A stretch of DNA of 64,000 nucleotides. Source: Alkalihalobacillus sp. LMS39. Lineage in GTDB: Bacteria > Bacillota > Bacilli > Bacillales > Bacillaceae_F. The translations under genes were made by a program, and so were the position numbers. The notes below the pieces were generated by a model. It did no database searches and was not told the DNA's origin. It saw only the letters and a list, made by a program, of their open reading frames with translations. The stretch covers positions 558,001 to 622,000 of the forward strand of contig NZ_CP093300.1 of NCBI RefSeq assembly GCF_022812285.1, read 5' to 3'. Positions 46,928 to 59,642 of the stretch are shown in pieces. Position 1 is the first letter of the stretch, and each line of letters starts with the position of its first letter.

Positions 46928-46957
46928 GAAAAACACTGAGCTTGCTCAGTGTTTTTC
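46928..46957 (+). terminator. terminator of the SCP2 gene
   Basis: AAAACACTGAG (46930-46940) pairs with CTCAGTGTTTT (46945-46955) over a CTTG loop with flanking T residues. Confidence 0.93.
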
Positions 46958-47008
46958 AACATTTAGTATAGTATCACAAGAAGGGAATAACCGGTGGAGG
47001 GTTATATC

Positions 47009-47158
47009 TTATGCATTTTTCTTTAATTTGTCGTTTTCCTTTTTTGCTTGACGGTCTTCAATTCTTTTTTCAATTTTTGATAATGCTTCTGGGTCTTCTA
47101 ACAATTGTTTCTTATTTTCATTTACGAGCTCTTCAAACGTTAGTGAATGTTTTCGCAT
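47009..47158 (-). CDS. FbpB-family small basic protein
   Basis: This 49-residue basic, helical peptide begins MRKHSLTFEELVNENKKQLL and continues with DPEALSKIEKRIEDRQAKK, matching what I recall of FbpB-family proteins. In Bacillus subtilis FbpB is Fur-controlled and assists the small RNA FsrA in the iron-sparing response. No clear Fur box is seen upstream. ATG 47158 has AAGGT 9 bp upstream; an ATG two codons earlier is possible. Confidence 0.7.
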   Translation of the reverse strand: MRKHSLTFEELVNENKKQLLEDPEALSKIEKRIEDRQAKKENDKLKKNA

Positions 47159-47293
47159 ATGCATCAGACCTTTTTCAAAGATTTTCTCTTGCACTTCTAT
47201 TGTAAACCGCTTTTATGTTAATCATATTAAGGAATTGTTACAATTTTTTGAAAAGTATAATTCTTAGTTTTCAACAAAAGTCTAACTGGAAAG

Positions 47294-47413
47294 TTATCCA
47301 CAAACTTATTCACATTATTCACATGTTAAAAAAGCTGATACAATCGACTTTCAACAATGCCAGACTACGTTATCCACATATTCACAATATTGTGGGTAAT
47401 ACTATGTGAATAA
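47294..47413. promoter_or_regulatory. DnaA-box cluster outside oriC
   Basis: Seven 9-mers close to TTATCCACA occur in 120 bp: perfect boxes at 47294-47302 and 47370-47378; TTATTCACA at 47306-47314, 47315-47323 and, reversed, 47405-47413; near-matches at 47378-47386 and, reversed, 47391-47399. No dnaA, dnaN or other origin gene is near. Bacillus subtilis has several such clusters that titrate DnaA. The rest of 47159-47651 is AT-rich and without a gene, apart from a cre-like site. Confidence 0.75.
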
Positions 47414-47444
47414 GTTTAAAGTTTTGTAAAAAAAATTAACAAAC

Positions 47445-47458
47445 TGGAAACGTTTACA
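47445..47458. promoter_or_regulatory. possible CcpA site (cre)
   Basis: TGGAAACGTTTACA fits the core of the cre consensus WTGNAANCGNWNNCW. It lies about 200 bp before a small coiled-coil gene. It is a single site by sequence only. Confidence 0.4.
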
Positions 47459-47651
47459 TTTTAAAAAGTAGTTTACAAACGAATTTTATGTTGCTAGAAT
47501 ATTCTTAACTTATTAAATCATTAAAATATTTTTTGTGCAGTGAAACTGAACAACCGTTCGAAAGGGGATCGAACCTGGTCAACAAGTTTTGCTATTCCTT
47601 TTAGGGTTAATTATCAGAATTTTCAAACATAAAAAGAGGAGTTGGAGAGAG

Positions 47652-47798
47652 ATGACGGTAACAGTAGAAGTGAAAGTATTGGAAGAGATGCAAAGAAAGA
47701 TTGAGCATTTAAACAAAGAGTTAAAAGAATTACGTAAAGAAAAAGATGGTTTTGAACCATTAGATACAGATTCATTTTTGACAGAAGTATACAATTAA
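47652..47798 (+). CDS. small coiled-coil protein
   Basis: This 48-residue protein (MTVTVEVKVLEEMQRKIEHL then NKELKELRKEKDG) is probably one amphipathic helix forming a coiled coil. A GAGGAGTTGGAGAG site precedes ATG 47652 and a strong terminator follows, so it is a credible independent gene. I do not recognise a family. An upstream in-frame start at 47589 lacks a binding site. Confidence 0.6.
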   Translation: MTVTVEVKVLEEMQRKIEHLNKELKELRKEKDGFEPLDTDSFLTEVYN

Positions 47799-47805
47799 AA
47801 AAAGA

Positions 47806-47842
47806 GCGATGCTTAACAACTTTTAGTTAAGCATCTTTTTTC
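47806..47842 (+). terminator. terminator of the small coiled-coil gene
   Basis: GATGCTTAAC (47808-47817) pairs with GTTAAGCATC (47826-47835) over 8 nt, followed by six T residues. Confidence 0.92.
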
Positions 47843-47890
47843 TTTTCCTATTGTAAGATATGATAAAAGAAAAAAGAAAGGAGTAGGAAT

Positions 47891-48868
47891 ATGGATAGTA
47901 ATGTTGGTTTAAAGTCGTCTAATATTATTGAATTTGTTCTTCCTACACCATTTTTAGTCGGGCCTGTTAATGTTTATTTAGTGAAATCAGAGGCTTTGAC
48001 TTTAGTTGATGCTGGCCCGAAAACAGAAGAGGCCTGGGAGAGTTTTACAATGCAGCTAAAAGAAACAGGATACTCACCTAATGATATTGAACAAATCGTT
48101 GTCACACATCATCATCCAGATCATGTAGGATTGTTAGACAGATTTCCGAACAGTCGAATAATTGGCCATAAAAATAATGAAAAATGGCTTATAAGAGACA
48201 ACGCTTTTTTACAGTATGTGATTCTCTATTTTGAACAATTTTATCAAGAAAATGGTTTGCCACAACGTTTAATAGAAAAAATTAAAAGACAACTGCAGTT
48301 GTATATGAATTTTTCTTGTCAACGCGAGCTAGATATTATCGTAAAAGAAGGAGACTGTATAGACGGGTTATATGGTTGGAATGTGGTAGAAGTTCCTGGT
48401 CACGCTCAAAGCCAAATTATGTTATTTAATCCAAGTGATAAAAGTGCTATTGCAGGTGATCATCTCATTCAAGCGATTTCTTCTAATGCTTTACTTGAAG
48501 CTCCAGATAAAGGAAGTGACAGGCCGAAACCGTTATTGCAATATCGAAAAGCATTACAAAAATTATTGGATTTAGAAACAAACATCGTTTACCCTGGGCA
48601 CGGTACTCCGATTAAACAAGCACATGAATTAGTGACAACAAGGTTGAAACAACAGGAAAAACGAGCTATGGGGATATATGAACTTCTTGGGGGTAAGGAA
48701 AAAACAGCTTTTGAAATTGTTCAAGAACTGTTTCCGCAGAAATATGAAAAACAAGCGGATTTAACTTTTTCAGAAGTAATTGGTCACCTTGATTTGTTAG
48801 AGGAAGAAAACAAGGTAATGAAAAGTGTGAAAGACAGTATTGTTTTTTATCGCAAATCTAATGAATGA
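47891..48868 (+). CDS. metallo-beta-lactamase-fold hydrolase
   Basis: This 325-residue MBL-fold protein shows VVTHHHPDHVGLLDRFP near residue 77 (H-x-H-x-D-H), PGHAQSQ near 175, IAGDHL near 192 and YPGHGTPI near 238, so the two-metal site is intact. A winged-helix-like C-terminal tail (about 260-325) resembles the LACTB2/glyoxalase II-like subgroup. The substrate is unknown. AAAGGAG precedes the ATG. Its stop codon lies inside a FadR-type operator. Confidence 0.85.
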   Translation: MDSNVGLKSSNIIEFVLPTPFLVGPVNVYLVKSEALTLVDAGPKTEEAWESFTMQLKETGYSPNDIEQIVVTHHHPDHVGLLDRFPNSRIIGHKNNEKWLIRDNAFLQYVILYFEQFYQENGLPQRLIEKIKRQLQLYMNFSCQRELDIIVKEGDCIDGLYGWNVVEVPGHAQSQIMLFNPSDKSAIAGDHLIQAISSNALLEAPDKGSDRPKPLLQYRKALQKLLDLETNIVYPGHGTPIKQAHELVTTRLKQQEKRAMGIYELLGGKEKTAFEIVQELFPQKYEKQADLTFSEVIGHLDLLEEENKVMKSVKDSIVFYRKSNE

Positions 48869-48879
48869 CTATTCATTCA
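48862..48879. promoter_or_regulatory. FadR-type operator overlapping the MBL stop codon
   Basis: TGAATGACTATTCATTCA matches the recalled Bacillus subtilis FadR consensus TGAATGAMTANTCATTCA at every position. It is 75 bp upstream of the YtxH-type gene and is more likely to act on that gene than on the one it terminates. Confidence 0.75.
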
Positions 48880-48953
48880 GATTGTCAATCTTTCTTCTTG
48901 TCCTAGTTCTTGTTAAAATATAGAAAAGACAAGTAGGGAGTGAGGTGTTTCTA

Positions 48954-49328
48954 ATGGAGGGTAAACAAAAGAAAAATCGTTTATGGCTAGGCATTCTTTT
49001 AGGAACCATTATTGGTTTTTTGGCACTTATGGCGAATGGATCTACACGTAAAAAAGTAATCAAAACAGTAAAAGAGACAAAAGATGCCTCTCTTGAATTA
49101 GCAACTTATGTGAAGGAAAACCGTGAGTTGATTTATTCACAAGTGAAAGCAACATCTGAGCAGCTTTCTGATACTGCGAAAAAATTAAAAGATGATATTG
49201 CAACAATATCAACAAGTGCAAATCAAATTAAAGAAAGTTCTAAAGACCTTGTCGTAACAACTAAGGATGCACTCGACCAAGTAAAAATTTCGACTTCAAC
49301 AATTCCAAAAAAATCCATCGAAAAATAA
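48954..49328 (+). CDS. YtxH-like single-pass membrane protein
   Basis: This 124-residue protein has one membrane segment (LWLGILLGTIIGFLALMANG, residues about 8-27) directly followed by STRKKVIKTVKE, as in YtxH-type general-stress proteins. The rest is a long amphipathic helix with repeated Ser/Thr/Lys. Function unknown. ATG 48954 is correctly spaced from GGAGTGAGG. A perfect FadR-type operator lies upstream, which is unexpected for this family. Confidence 0.65.
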   Translation: MEGKQKKNRLWLGILLGTIIGFLALMANGSTRKKVIKTVKETKDASLELATYVKENRELIYSQVKATSEQLSDTAKKLKDDIATISTSANQIKESSKDLVVTTKDALDQVKISTSTIPKKSIEK

Positions 49329-49560
49329 TGTATAGATTATTTTAAACCGGACATCATAATAACCGAGGACGCAGCAATGCTCCTTACCCAACAAAGCGTA
49401 TACGAAATTGTTGTTACATTACCAATGAGGTGATAGCGGTGGACAGTTTCATCACGATTTCTAATTGTGAGTGAATAATTCTCTTGAAAGAGGTGTCTCC
49501 GAAAAACAAAATTCGATACGGCCCCAGATGAAACACTTTGTATCATTAGGAGTTGGGTTA
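49329..49560. other. 232-bp stretch without a recognised gene
   Basis: No gene with a usable start is seen. A 69- to 78-codon open frame runs on the minus strand (49337-49573), but its start lies in the loop of a terminator hairpin. The stretch could be a leader RNA for the VLRF1-type gene, ending in the hairpin at 49560-49592. It could also be the remnant of a gene. Confidence 0.4.
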
Positions 49561-49593
49561 AGAAGGTGACCACATCAGGTCACCTTCTTTTTT
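49560..49593 (+). terminator. strong terminator before the VLRF1-type gene
   Basis: AAGAAGGTGACC pairs perfectly with GGTCACCTTCTT over a 6-nt loop, followed by T residues. Confidence 0.9.
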
Positions 49594-49657
49594 CATGTTT
49601 ATTTTTGATTAATGAAGGTAATAGACCTCTAACTCTTTCCTAAGGAGGTTGTATTAA

Positions 49658-50431
49658 ATGACATTAACAAAAGAATGGGACAAGCTTAACGGATTTCGCT
49701 GTGAAAAAGGTGTATTGTCACTATACTTAAATACGTTTGAATCTCAAGGAGGACAATGGCAAATTCGGTTAAAGAACGGTTTGAAGAAGCTAGACGAATA
49801 TATTGAATTAGCTGGTGGAGAAAAAGAGCTACGATGTTATAGACGACTTAAGAAAAAAGTATCAAAAGAAATTCATAACCAAAAAGGTAGTTTCGAGCGC
49901 GGACTGCTTGTGTTTGCTTCAGTCGATGGAAAGGTATTGATTATAAAGACGCTTCCGTTTGAAGTGGAAAATGAATTTCATTGGGAACCGATACCCGTTA
50001 CAAATCAATTGAAAGAAATAAAAGCTAAATACCCACGTTCAGGAATTGTTGTTGTCCAACAACGCGACATTTTAACACTAGATGTAACATTAGGTGAAAT
50101 TAATGAAGAAAAATATTTTTCCTTTTCATTAGATGACATGGTATGGAAAGAAAATGATGGGATAGCAGCAACAGAACGGGAAGCTTCTAGTGCAAGCCAT
50201 ATTGATAAAATGGCCAAGCGTCAAGAAGAAAATCAACGCCGTTGGTTAAAGGAAATGGTTCCTCTTCTCGAGCAGGAAGCTAAGGAAAGGGAATGGAAAG
50301 GAATTTATCTCGTTGGTCCACCAGAGCAAGTAAAAGACATGAAAACAAGAATCAATACGAAGGTATTTAAAACGATTACTAAAAATCTATTTTCAAAACC
50401 GAATCACGAAATTATAAAAGAAGTGATATAA
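49658..50431 (+). CDS. VLRF1/aeRF1-type release-factor-like protein
   Basis: This 257-residue protein resembles the bacterial Vms1-like/aeRF1 family: VLSLYLNTFESQGGQWQIRLKNGLKKLDEYI at the N-terminus, RGLLVFAS near residue 92, and a central helix KMAKRQEENQRRWLKEM followed by IYLVGPPEQVKDM. Related eukaryotic and archaeal proteins release peptides from stalled ribosomes. No function is shown for this branch here, and the assignment is from memory of family features. AAGGAGGT precedes ATG 49658. It stands alone between two terminators. Confidence 0.65.
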   Translation: MTLTKEWDKLNGFRCEKGVLSLYLNTFESQGGQWQIRLKNGLKKLDEYIELAGGEKELRCYRRLKKKVSKEIHNQKGSFERGLLVFASVDGKVLIIKTLPFEVENEFHWEPIPVTNQLKEIKAKYPRSGIVVVQQRDILTLDVTLGEINEEKYFSFSLDDMVWKENDGIAATEREASSASHIDKMAKRQEENQRRWLKEMVPLLEQEAKEREWKGIYLVGPPEQVKDMKTRINTKVFKTITKNLFSKPNHEIIKEVI

Positions 50432-50436
50432 AAAAA

Positions 50437-50478
50437 CAGGGTGTATGAGAGGGACAAGCCTTTCATACACCCAATTTT
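50437..50478. terminator. terminator between convergent VLRF1-type and MFS genes
   Basis: GGGTGTATGA (50439-50448) pairs with TCATACACCC (50463-50472) over 14 nt; T/A runs flank both sides. Confidence 0.87.
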
Positions 50479-50479
50479 A

Positions 50480-51682
50480 TTAAGCTGTTTTTGGAACAGA
50501 TTGTTCTTGTTCTTTTTCTTTAAAGAAAAGACTTAGGCTAAAGACAATAATTAGAATAGAACCGATTGAAAAATAGATACTTCCCGTTTCGATAAAGTCG
50601 ATCATAATTCCTCCAATAAGAGGGCCTGTAATACTTCCTAGTCCAAAACTAATGGCTGTCATAACATTGCCTGTAGGAAGTAAATTTTTTGGGAGAAGGT
50701 CTGCTAAATACATGACACCTAAAGAATAAAGGGAACCGACAAACGCACCAGCTAAAACAAAGGCAATGAGCAGAAGTGCTGTGTTTTGTTCAAGCCAAAT
50801 CATACTAAAAAAAGTAGTTCCCCCTAGAAGAGTTACGATTGATAATAATCGTTTTCGACCAATACGGTCACTAAGAAGACCAAGTGGGAATTGCGTAATC
50901 AACCCACCTATGACGAAAGCAGGTAGTAAAATAGAAACGAGTTCGATTGTAAGTCCAGAGCGTAATGCATAGACAGGGTAGTTACCGTGGATGGATGCTT
51001 CTAAAAAGCCATAACAAAACCCAGGCAACAAAGCAAACCATGCAAGTTTAACAACAGTTTTATAACGATACCATGAACCGGTATTTGTTGCTGTTTCGAT
51101 TTCGGATTCGGGCCATTCGTTTTTTAATGCTAATACAAAAAGCCATGAAGCGAGACTTGTTAGCGCTGCGATGACAAAGGGTAAATATTCGTTTATCGAT
51201 AATAATCGAGTCATAGCCGGTCCTGCGCCAAAACCGAGACCAAAGGCAAGTCCGTAAATTGAAATATTACGTCCGCGTTTACTTTCTGGACTAGTGGTTG
51301 TAATCCAAACTTGGGTGGAATAATGAATCATATTATCTCCAATTCCAACGATCATTCGTAATACAAACCAAAACCAAAAAGCTTGCCATAGAGGGAATAG
51401 TAGAAGGGACCCAATAATTAAAATTAAGCCTATTGTAATAACAGGTTTATATCCATATTTGCGAATCGGTTTTTCTATAAAAGGAGATGCAATTAGTACA
51501 CCAATATAAAGTGCAGTTGCATTTAACCCATTTAATGAAGAAGACACGCCAATTTGTTCTAACATAATCGCGAGTAATGGTAATAGCATTCCTTGTGAAA
51601 AACCAGCAATTAGAACCATTATGATAAGGACGGTTAATCGATATGTAGGGTTATTGGCTTGTTGGATGTGGTCGGTACTCAT
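50480..51682 (-). CDS. major facilitator superfamily transporter
   Basis: This 400-residue protein has 12 membrane segments in two halves, with PLLSDRIGRKRLLSI-type loop 8-9 (LLSDRIGRKRLL, near residue 270) and a G-rich motif YGLAFGLGFGAGPAMTRLL near residue 145. It is an MFS exporter of the drug/sugar type, perhaps like YfkF of Bacillus subtilis. The substrate is unknown. It is monocistronic. Confidence 0.87.
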   Translation of the reverse strand: MSTDHIQQANNPTYRLTVLIIMVLIAGFSQGMLLPLLAIMLEQIGVSSSLNGLNATALYIGVLIASPFIEKPIRKYGYKPVITIGLILIIGSLLLFPLWQAFWFWFVLRMIVGIGDNMIHYSTQVWITTTSPESKRGRNISIYGLAFGLGFGAGPAMTRLLSINEYLPFVIAALTSLASWLFVLALKNEWPESEIETATNTGSWYRYKTVVKLAWFALLPGFCYGFLEASIHGNYPVYALRSGLTIELVSILLPAFVIGGLITQFPLGLLSDRIGRKRLLSIVTLLGGTTFFSMIWLEQNTALLLIAFVLAGAFVGSLYSLGVMYLADLLPKNLLPTGNVMTAISFGLGSITGPLIGGIMIDFIETGSIYFSIGSILIIVFSLSLFFKEKEQEQSVPKTA

Positions 51683-51840
51683 AAAACGCCTCCGATAAAT
51701 TTGATGTCATACCTCTTCATATTTTATTACGTCTATTCTATTATGCAAGAAAATAATGATAAGGTTTTGTCGTATTACGTGACTCAGTTGTTGTTTCAAA
51801 GTAAACTAAAGGTAAGATAGCTTGAGGAAGGGGGATATAA

Positions 51841-52230
51841 ATGAAATTCAAAATGAGAGAAAATGGATTTGAAACAAATGTGGAGTATGGAAAACTAATT
51901 GTTTCTGGAAATGAGGAATATGGTTTTCGCCCATATCAATTATTAGTGTCTTCAATTGCGGTCTGCAGTGGTGGGGTACTTCGGAAGGTATTAACCAAAA
52001 AACGAATGGCGTTTTCAGATATTGAAGTAACTGCAGATGTGACAAGAAATGAAAAGGGTGCACAAGAAATACAAAGAATACATCTTCATTTTATTATTAC
52101 TGGTGAAGACTTAGAAGAAGGTAAAGTTGAAAAGTCATTAGAAGTGACAAGGAAAAATTGCTCAATGGTACAGTCAGTTAAAGGGAGTATTGAGATAACA
52201 GAAACGTTTGAAATAAGGAAAACGGAATAG
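51841..52230 (+). CDS. OsmC-family protein
   Basis: This 129-residue OsmC/Ohr-fold protein has the two cysteines expected of thiol peroxidases of the family: one in SSIAVCSGGVLRKVL near residue 44 and one in TRKNCSMVQSVKGSIEI near residue 107. PYQLLVSSIAVCSG matches the usual helix start. The family reduces organic hydroperoxides or responds to osmotic stress. An AGGAAGGGGGAT site precedes the ATG. It is the last gene before the rRNA operon. Confidence 0.85.
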   Translation: MKFKMRENGFETNVEYGKLIVSGNEEYGFRPYQLLVSSIAVCSGGVLRKVLTKKRMAFSDIEVTADVTRNEKGAQEIQRIHLHFIITGEDLEEGKVEKSLEVTRKNCSMVQSVKGSIEITETFEIRKTE

Positions 52231-52255
52231 AATATTTATTTTTTCTTCTAAAAGG

Positions 52256-52284
52256 TTGATTTTTAATTGTTATCGTAATATAAT
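52256..52284 (+). promoter_or_regulatory. rRNA operon promoter P1
   Basis: TTGATT (52256-52261) is 17 bp from TATAAT (52279-52284). A further TATAAT at 52353-52358 has no clear -35 box. Confidence 0.75.
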
Positions 52285-52404
52285 CAAAAACGTCGCTAAA
52301 AACGACAAACAATTAAATCAACTTTTTTCTTTCTTTTTTGAGCTTTCTCGGTTATAATTAAATAGCTGTCAGATAGCGAAAAAAGTTTTTTTTGAAAAAA
52401 AGAC

Positions 52405-52433
52405 TTGATTTGAACAGTGAGATTTGTTACAAT
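52405..52433 (+). promoter_or_regulatory. rRNA operon promoter P2
   Basis: TTGATT (52405-52410) is 17 bp from TACAAT (52428-52433), about 125 bp before the mature 16S end, as in tandem rrn promoters of Bacillus. Confidence 0.8.
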
Positions 52434-52464
52434 AAATTTTGTCGCTAATAAATGCGGCAAAAGA

Positions 52465-52484
52465 TAGTTCTTTGAAAACTGAAC
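52465..52484 (+). promoter_or_regulatory. antitermination boxA-like element before 16S
   Basis: AGTTCTTTGAAAACTGAAC is the usual Bacillus rrn leader element. A second copy, GGTTCTTTGAAAACTAGAT, lies before 23S at 54382-54400. Confidence 0.75.
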
Positions 52485-52556
52485 AAGAAAAAGCCAAGCG
52501 AATTAAAGAGATAGCAATATCTCGTCAATGAATTATTTTTGAGCTATATCAAACAC

Positions 52557-57493
<4,937 letters not shown>

Positions 57494-57579
57494 AGATTTA
57501 AAAAAGGCGAAGTCTTTTTGACATAATTCAATACACACACTATCTAGTTTTGAGGGAATCATTAGATGAACTCAATAGG

Positions 57580-57695
<116 letters not shown>

Positions 57696-57702
57696 TTTAT
57701 AT

Positions 57703-57778
57703 GGGGCCTTAGCTCAGCTGGGAGAGCGCCTGCCTTGCACGCAGGAGGTCAGCGGTTCGATCCCGCTAGGCTCCACCA
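57703..57778 (+). tRNA. tRNA-Ala(TGC)
   Basis: 76 nt with encoded CCA; anticodon TGC in CTTGCAC. It is the first of 20 tRNA genes in the array and starts 7 bp after 5S. Confidence 0.96.
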
Positions 57779-57793
57779 TATTTTTAATAATGC

Positions 57794-57886
57794 GGAGGAA
57801 TACCCAAGTCCGGCTGAAGGGATCGGTCTTGAAAACCGACAGGCGGGTTAAACCGCGCGGGGGTTCGAATCCCTCTTCCTCCGCCA
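57794..57886 (+). tRNA. tRNA-Ser(TGA)
   Basis: 93 nt with the long variable arm of class II tRNA; anticodon TGA in TCTTGAAAA; CCA encoded. Confidence 0.95.
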
Positions 57887-57899
57887 TATTATTATCGAA

Positions 57900-58045
57900 T
57901 AACTATATAAAGTCGCGGAGTGGAGCAACGAGCGAAACATCGATGAAAAACCATCGAGTAAACTCGACGCATACACATCGTAGAGAAAGCGAGAAGAGGA
58001 AGAGTTCTCTTCAGAGCGAAACAACACCCATTAACTTTATAACGT
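57900..58045 (+). repeat. duplicated tRNA-fMet 5' end plus insert (tRNA-array element A)
   Basis: 57900-57927 repeats 58032-58059 (spacer plus the first 14 nt of tRNA-fMet) with several mismatches, offset 132 bp. Between them, 57928-58031 is an insert starting ACGAGC, with core CGAGTAAACTCGACGCAT at 57955-57972 and GAAGAGGAAG near 57992. The broken copy cannot make a tRNA. Confidence 0.8.
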
Positions 58046-58122
<77 letters not shown>

Positions 58123-58178
58123 AAAAACCATTGTAGGGTTGCCTAAAAAAGCAAAACTACTTTTTATTTCTAAAAAAT

Positions 58179-58254
58179 GGTCCCGTGGTGTAGTGGTTAA
58201 CATGCCTGCCTGTCACGCAGGAGATCGCCGGTTCGACCCCGGTCGGGACCGCCA
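58179..58254 (+). tRNA. tRNA-Asp(GTC)
   Basis: 76 nt; anticodon GTC in CTGTCAC; CCA encoded. Confidence 0.96.
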
Positions 58255-58293
58255 TTAACAAAATGATTTAGAATTTGTTCATACATAAGAGTT

Positions 58294-58369
58294 GGCTCGG
58301 TAGCTCAGTCGGTAGAGCAATGGACTGAAAATCCATGTGTCGGCGGTTCGATTCCGTCCCGAGCCACCA
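58294..58369 (+). tRNA. tRNA-Phe(GAA)
   Basis: 76 nt; anticodon GAA in CTGAAAA; CCA encoded. Confidence 0.96.
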
Positions 58370-58376
58370 TTTTTAT

Positions 58377-58460
58377 GGAGGGGTAGCGAAGTGGCTAAAC
58401 GCGGCGGACTGTAAATCCGCTCCTTAGGGTTCGGCGGTTCGAATCCGTCCCCCTCCACCA
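58377..58460 (+). tRNA. tRNA-Tyr(GTA)
   Basis: 84 nt with long variable arm; anticodon GTA in CTGTAAA; CCA encoded. Confidence 0.95.
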
Positions 58461-58485
58461 TTTAGTTTAAACATTCCTTTATTAT

Positions 58486-58559
58486 AGGGGCATAGTTTAA
58501 AGGTAGAACTACGGTCTCCAAAACCGTCAGTGTGGGTTCAATTCCTACTGCCCCTGCCA
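58486..58559 (+). tRNA. tRNA-Trp(CCA)
   Basis: 74 nt; anticodon CCA in CTCCAAA; CCA encoded. Confidence 0.95.
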
Positions 58560-58571
58560 AAAACACAACAT

Positions 58572-58648
58572 GGCGGTTGTGGCGAAGTGGTTAACGCACC
58601 GGATTGTGGCTCCGGCATTCGTGGGTTCGATTCCCATCAATCGCCCCA
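58572..58648 (+). tRNA. tRNA-His(GTG)
   Basis: 77 nt including the extra 5' G paired with C73; anticodon GTG in TTGTGGC; CCA encoded. Confidence 0.95.
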
Positions 58649-58664
58649 TCTATTATATATTTTT

Positions 58665-58739
58665 TGGGCTATAGCCAAGCGGTAAGGCAACGGACTTTGA
58701 CTCCGTCATGCGTAGGTTCGAATCCTGCTAGCCCAGCCA
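58665..58739 (+). tRNA. tRNA-Gln(TTG)
   Basis: 75 nt; anticodon TTG in CTTTGAC; CCA encoded. Confidence 0.95.
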
Positions 58740-58745
58740 TTTTTT

Positions 58746-58820
58746 GCGGGAGTAGTTCAGTGGTAGAACACCACCTTGCCAAGGTGGGGGTCGCGAGTTC
58801 GAATCTCGTCTTCCGCTCCA
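58746..58820 (+). tRNA. tRNA-Gly(GCC)
   Basis: 75 nt; anticodon GCC in TTGCCAA; terminal TCCA includes the encoded CCA. Confidence 0.95.
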
Positions 58821-58898
58821 AATAGGTACTGTCCCTACGGACAAGTCATGTAAATAGAATATGACAAAATTTAATAAAGTACCTAGTTCTTTGTACGT

Positions 58899-58987
58899 GC
58901 CGGGGTGGTGGAATTGGCAGACACACAGGACTTAAAATCCTGCGGTAGGTGACTACCGTGCCGGTTCAAGTCCGGCCCTCGGCACCA
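58899..58987 (+). tRNA. tRNA-Leu(TAA)
   Basis: 89 nt, class II with variable arm; anticodon TAA in CTTAAAA; CCA encoded. The preceding 78-bp gap has a TAGGTACT/AGTACCTA inverted pair. Confidence 0.95.
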
Positions 58988-59042
58988 TAATTCTAATAAA
59001 TAGTATGAATCGCAGTAAAGCTGTTCATAATGAATAAAAGTT

Positions 59043-59119
59043 GCGCCCTTAGCTCAGCTGGATAGAGTGTTTGACTACGAATCAAAAGGTCGGGAGTTCG
59101 AATCTCTCAGGGCGCGCCA
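59043..59119 (+). tRNA. tRNA-Arg(ACG)
   Basis: 77 nt; anticodon ACG in CTACGAA; CCA encoded. Confidence 0.95.
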
Positions 59120-59129
59120 TTTTTTTGTT

Positions 59130-59206
59130 CGGGAAGTGGCTCAGCTTGGTAGAGCACCTGGTTTGGGACCAGGGGGTCGCAGGTTCAAATCCTGTCTTCC
59201 CGACCA
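59130..59206 (+). tRNA. tRNA-Pro(TGG)
   Basis: 77 nt; anticodon TGG in TTTGGGA; CCA encoded. Confidence 0.95.
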
Positions 59207-59230
59207 TTTTTTACGTTTCATGAAAAAGTT

Positions 59231-59307
<77 letters not shown>

Positions 59308-59310
59308 TAT

Positions 59311-59385
59311 TCCACAGTAGCTCAGTGGTAGAGCTATCGGCTGTTAACCGATCGGTCGTAGGTTCGAGTCCTACCTGTGGAGCCA
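59311..59385 (+). tRNA. tRNA-Asn(GTT)
   Basis: 75 nt; anticodon GTT in CTGTTAA; CCA encoded. Only 3 bp separate it from tRNA-Ile. Confidence 0.95.
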
Positions 59386-59389
59386 TAAT

Positions 59390-59464
59390 GGCCCGTTGGT
59401 CAAGCGGTTAAGACACCGCCCTTTCACGGCGGTAACACGGGTTCGAATCCCGTACGGGTCACCA
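59390..59464 (+). tRNA. tRNA-Glu(TTC)
   Basis: 75 nt; anticodon TTC in CTTTCAC; CCA encoded. Confidence 0.95.
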
Positions 59465-59480
59465 TTATATTTAATTGGTT

Positions 59481-59642
59481 GTATTATATTGAATTAACAT
59501 CAAAAAAACTACGGAGGATTAGCTCAGCTACAAGCAGCACTGCTTGAATATGCAACGAGTTGTTTCGACGCATTAGCTTCTTGGGAAAAACGAGAAGAGG
59601 AAGAAACAGGGTACTACATTGAATTAACATCAAAAAAACTAC
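59481..59642 (+). repeat. duplicated tRNA-Val 5' end plus insert (tRNA-array element B)
   Basis: 59481-59529 and 59611-59659 are 47/49 identical, offset exactly 130 bp. The first copy holds spacer plus 17 nt of tRNA-Val and then breaks off. The insert 59530-59610 begins ACAAGC and contains CGAGTTGTTTCGACGCAT (59556-59573) and GAAGAGGAAG (59594-59603). Confidence 0.85.

Noticed and set aside
49337-49573. 78-codon minus-strand gene between the YtxH-like and VLRF1-type genes
   Set aside because: Its GTG start lies in a terminator loop and the apparent ribosome-binding site is the terminator stem.
49658-50431. GGQ near the N-terminus of the VLRF1-type protein as a class I release-factor catalytic motif
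   Set aside because: It lies in the SQGGQWQIRLK segment, outside the loop expected to enter the ribosome, so it is probably coincidence.
57914-57927. Functional extra tRNA from the broken fMet, Val and Lys 5' copies
   Set aside because: They stop after 14-24 nt with no anticodon or acceptor 3' side in the following insert.
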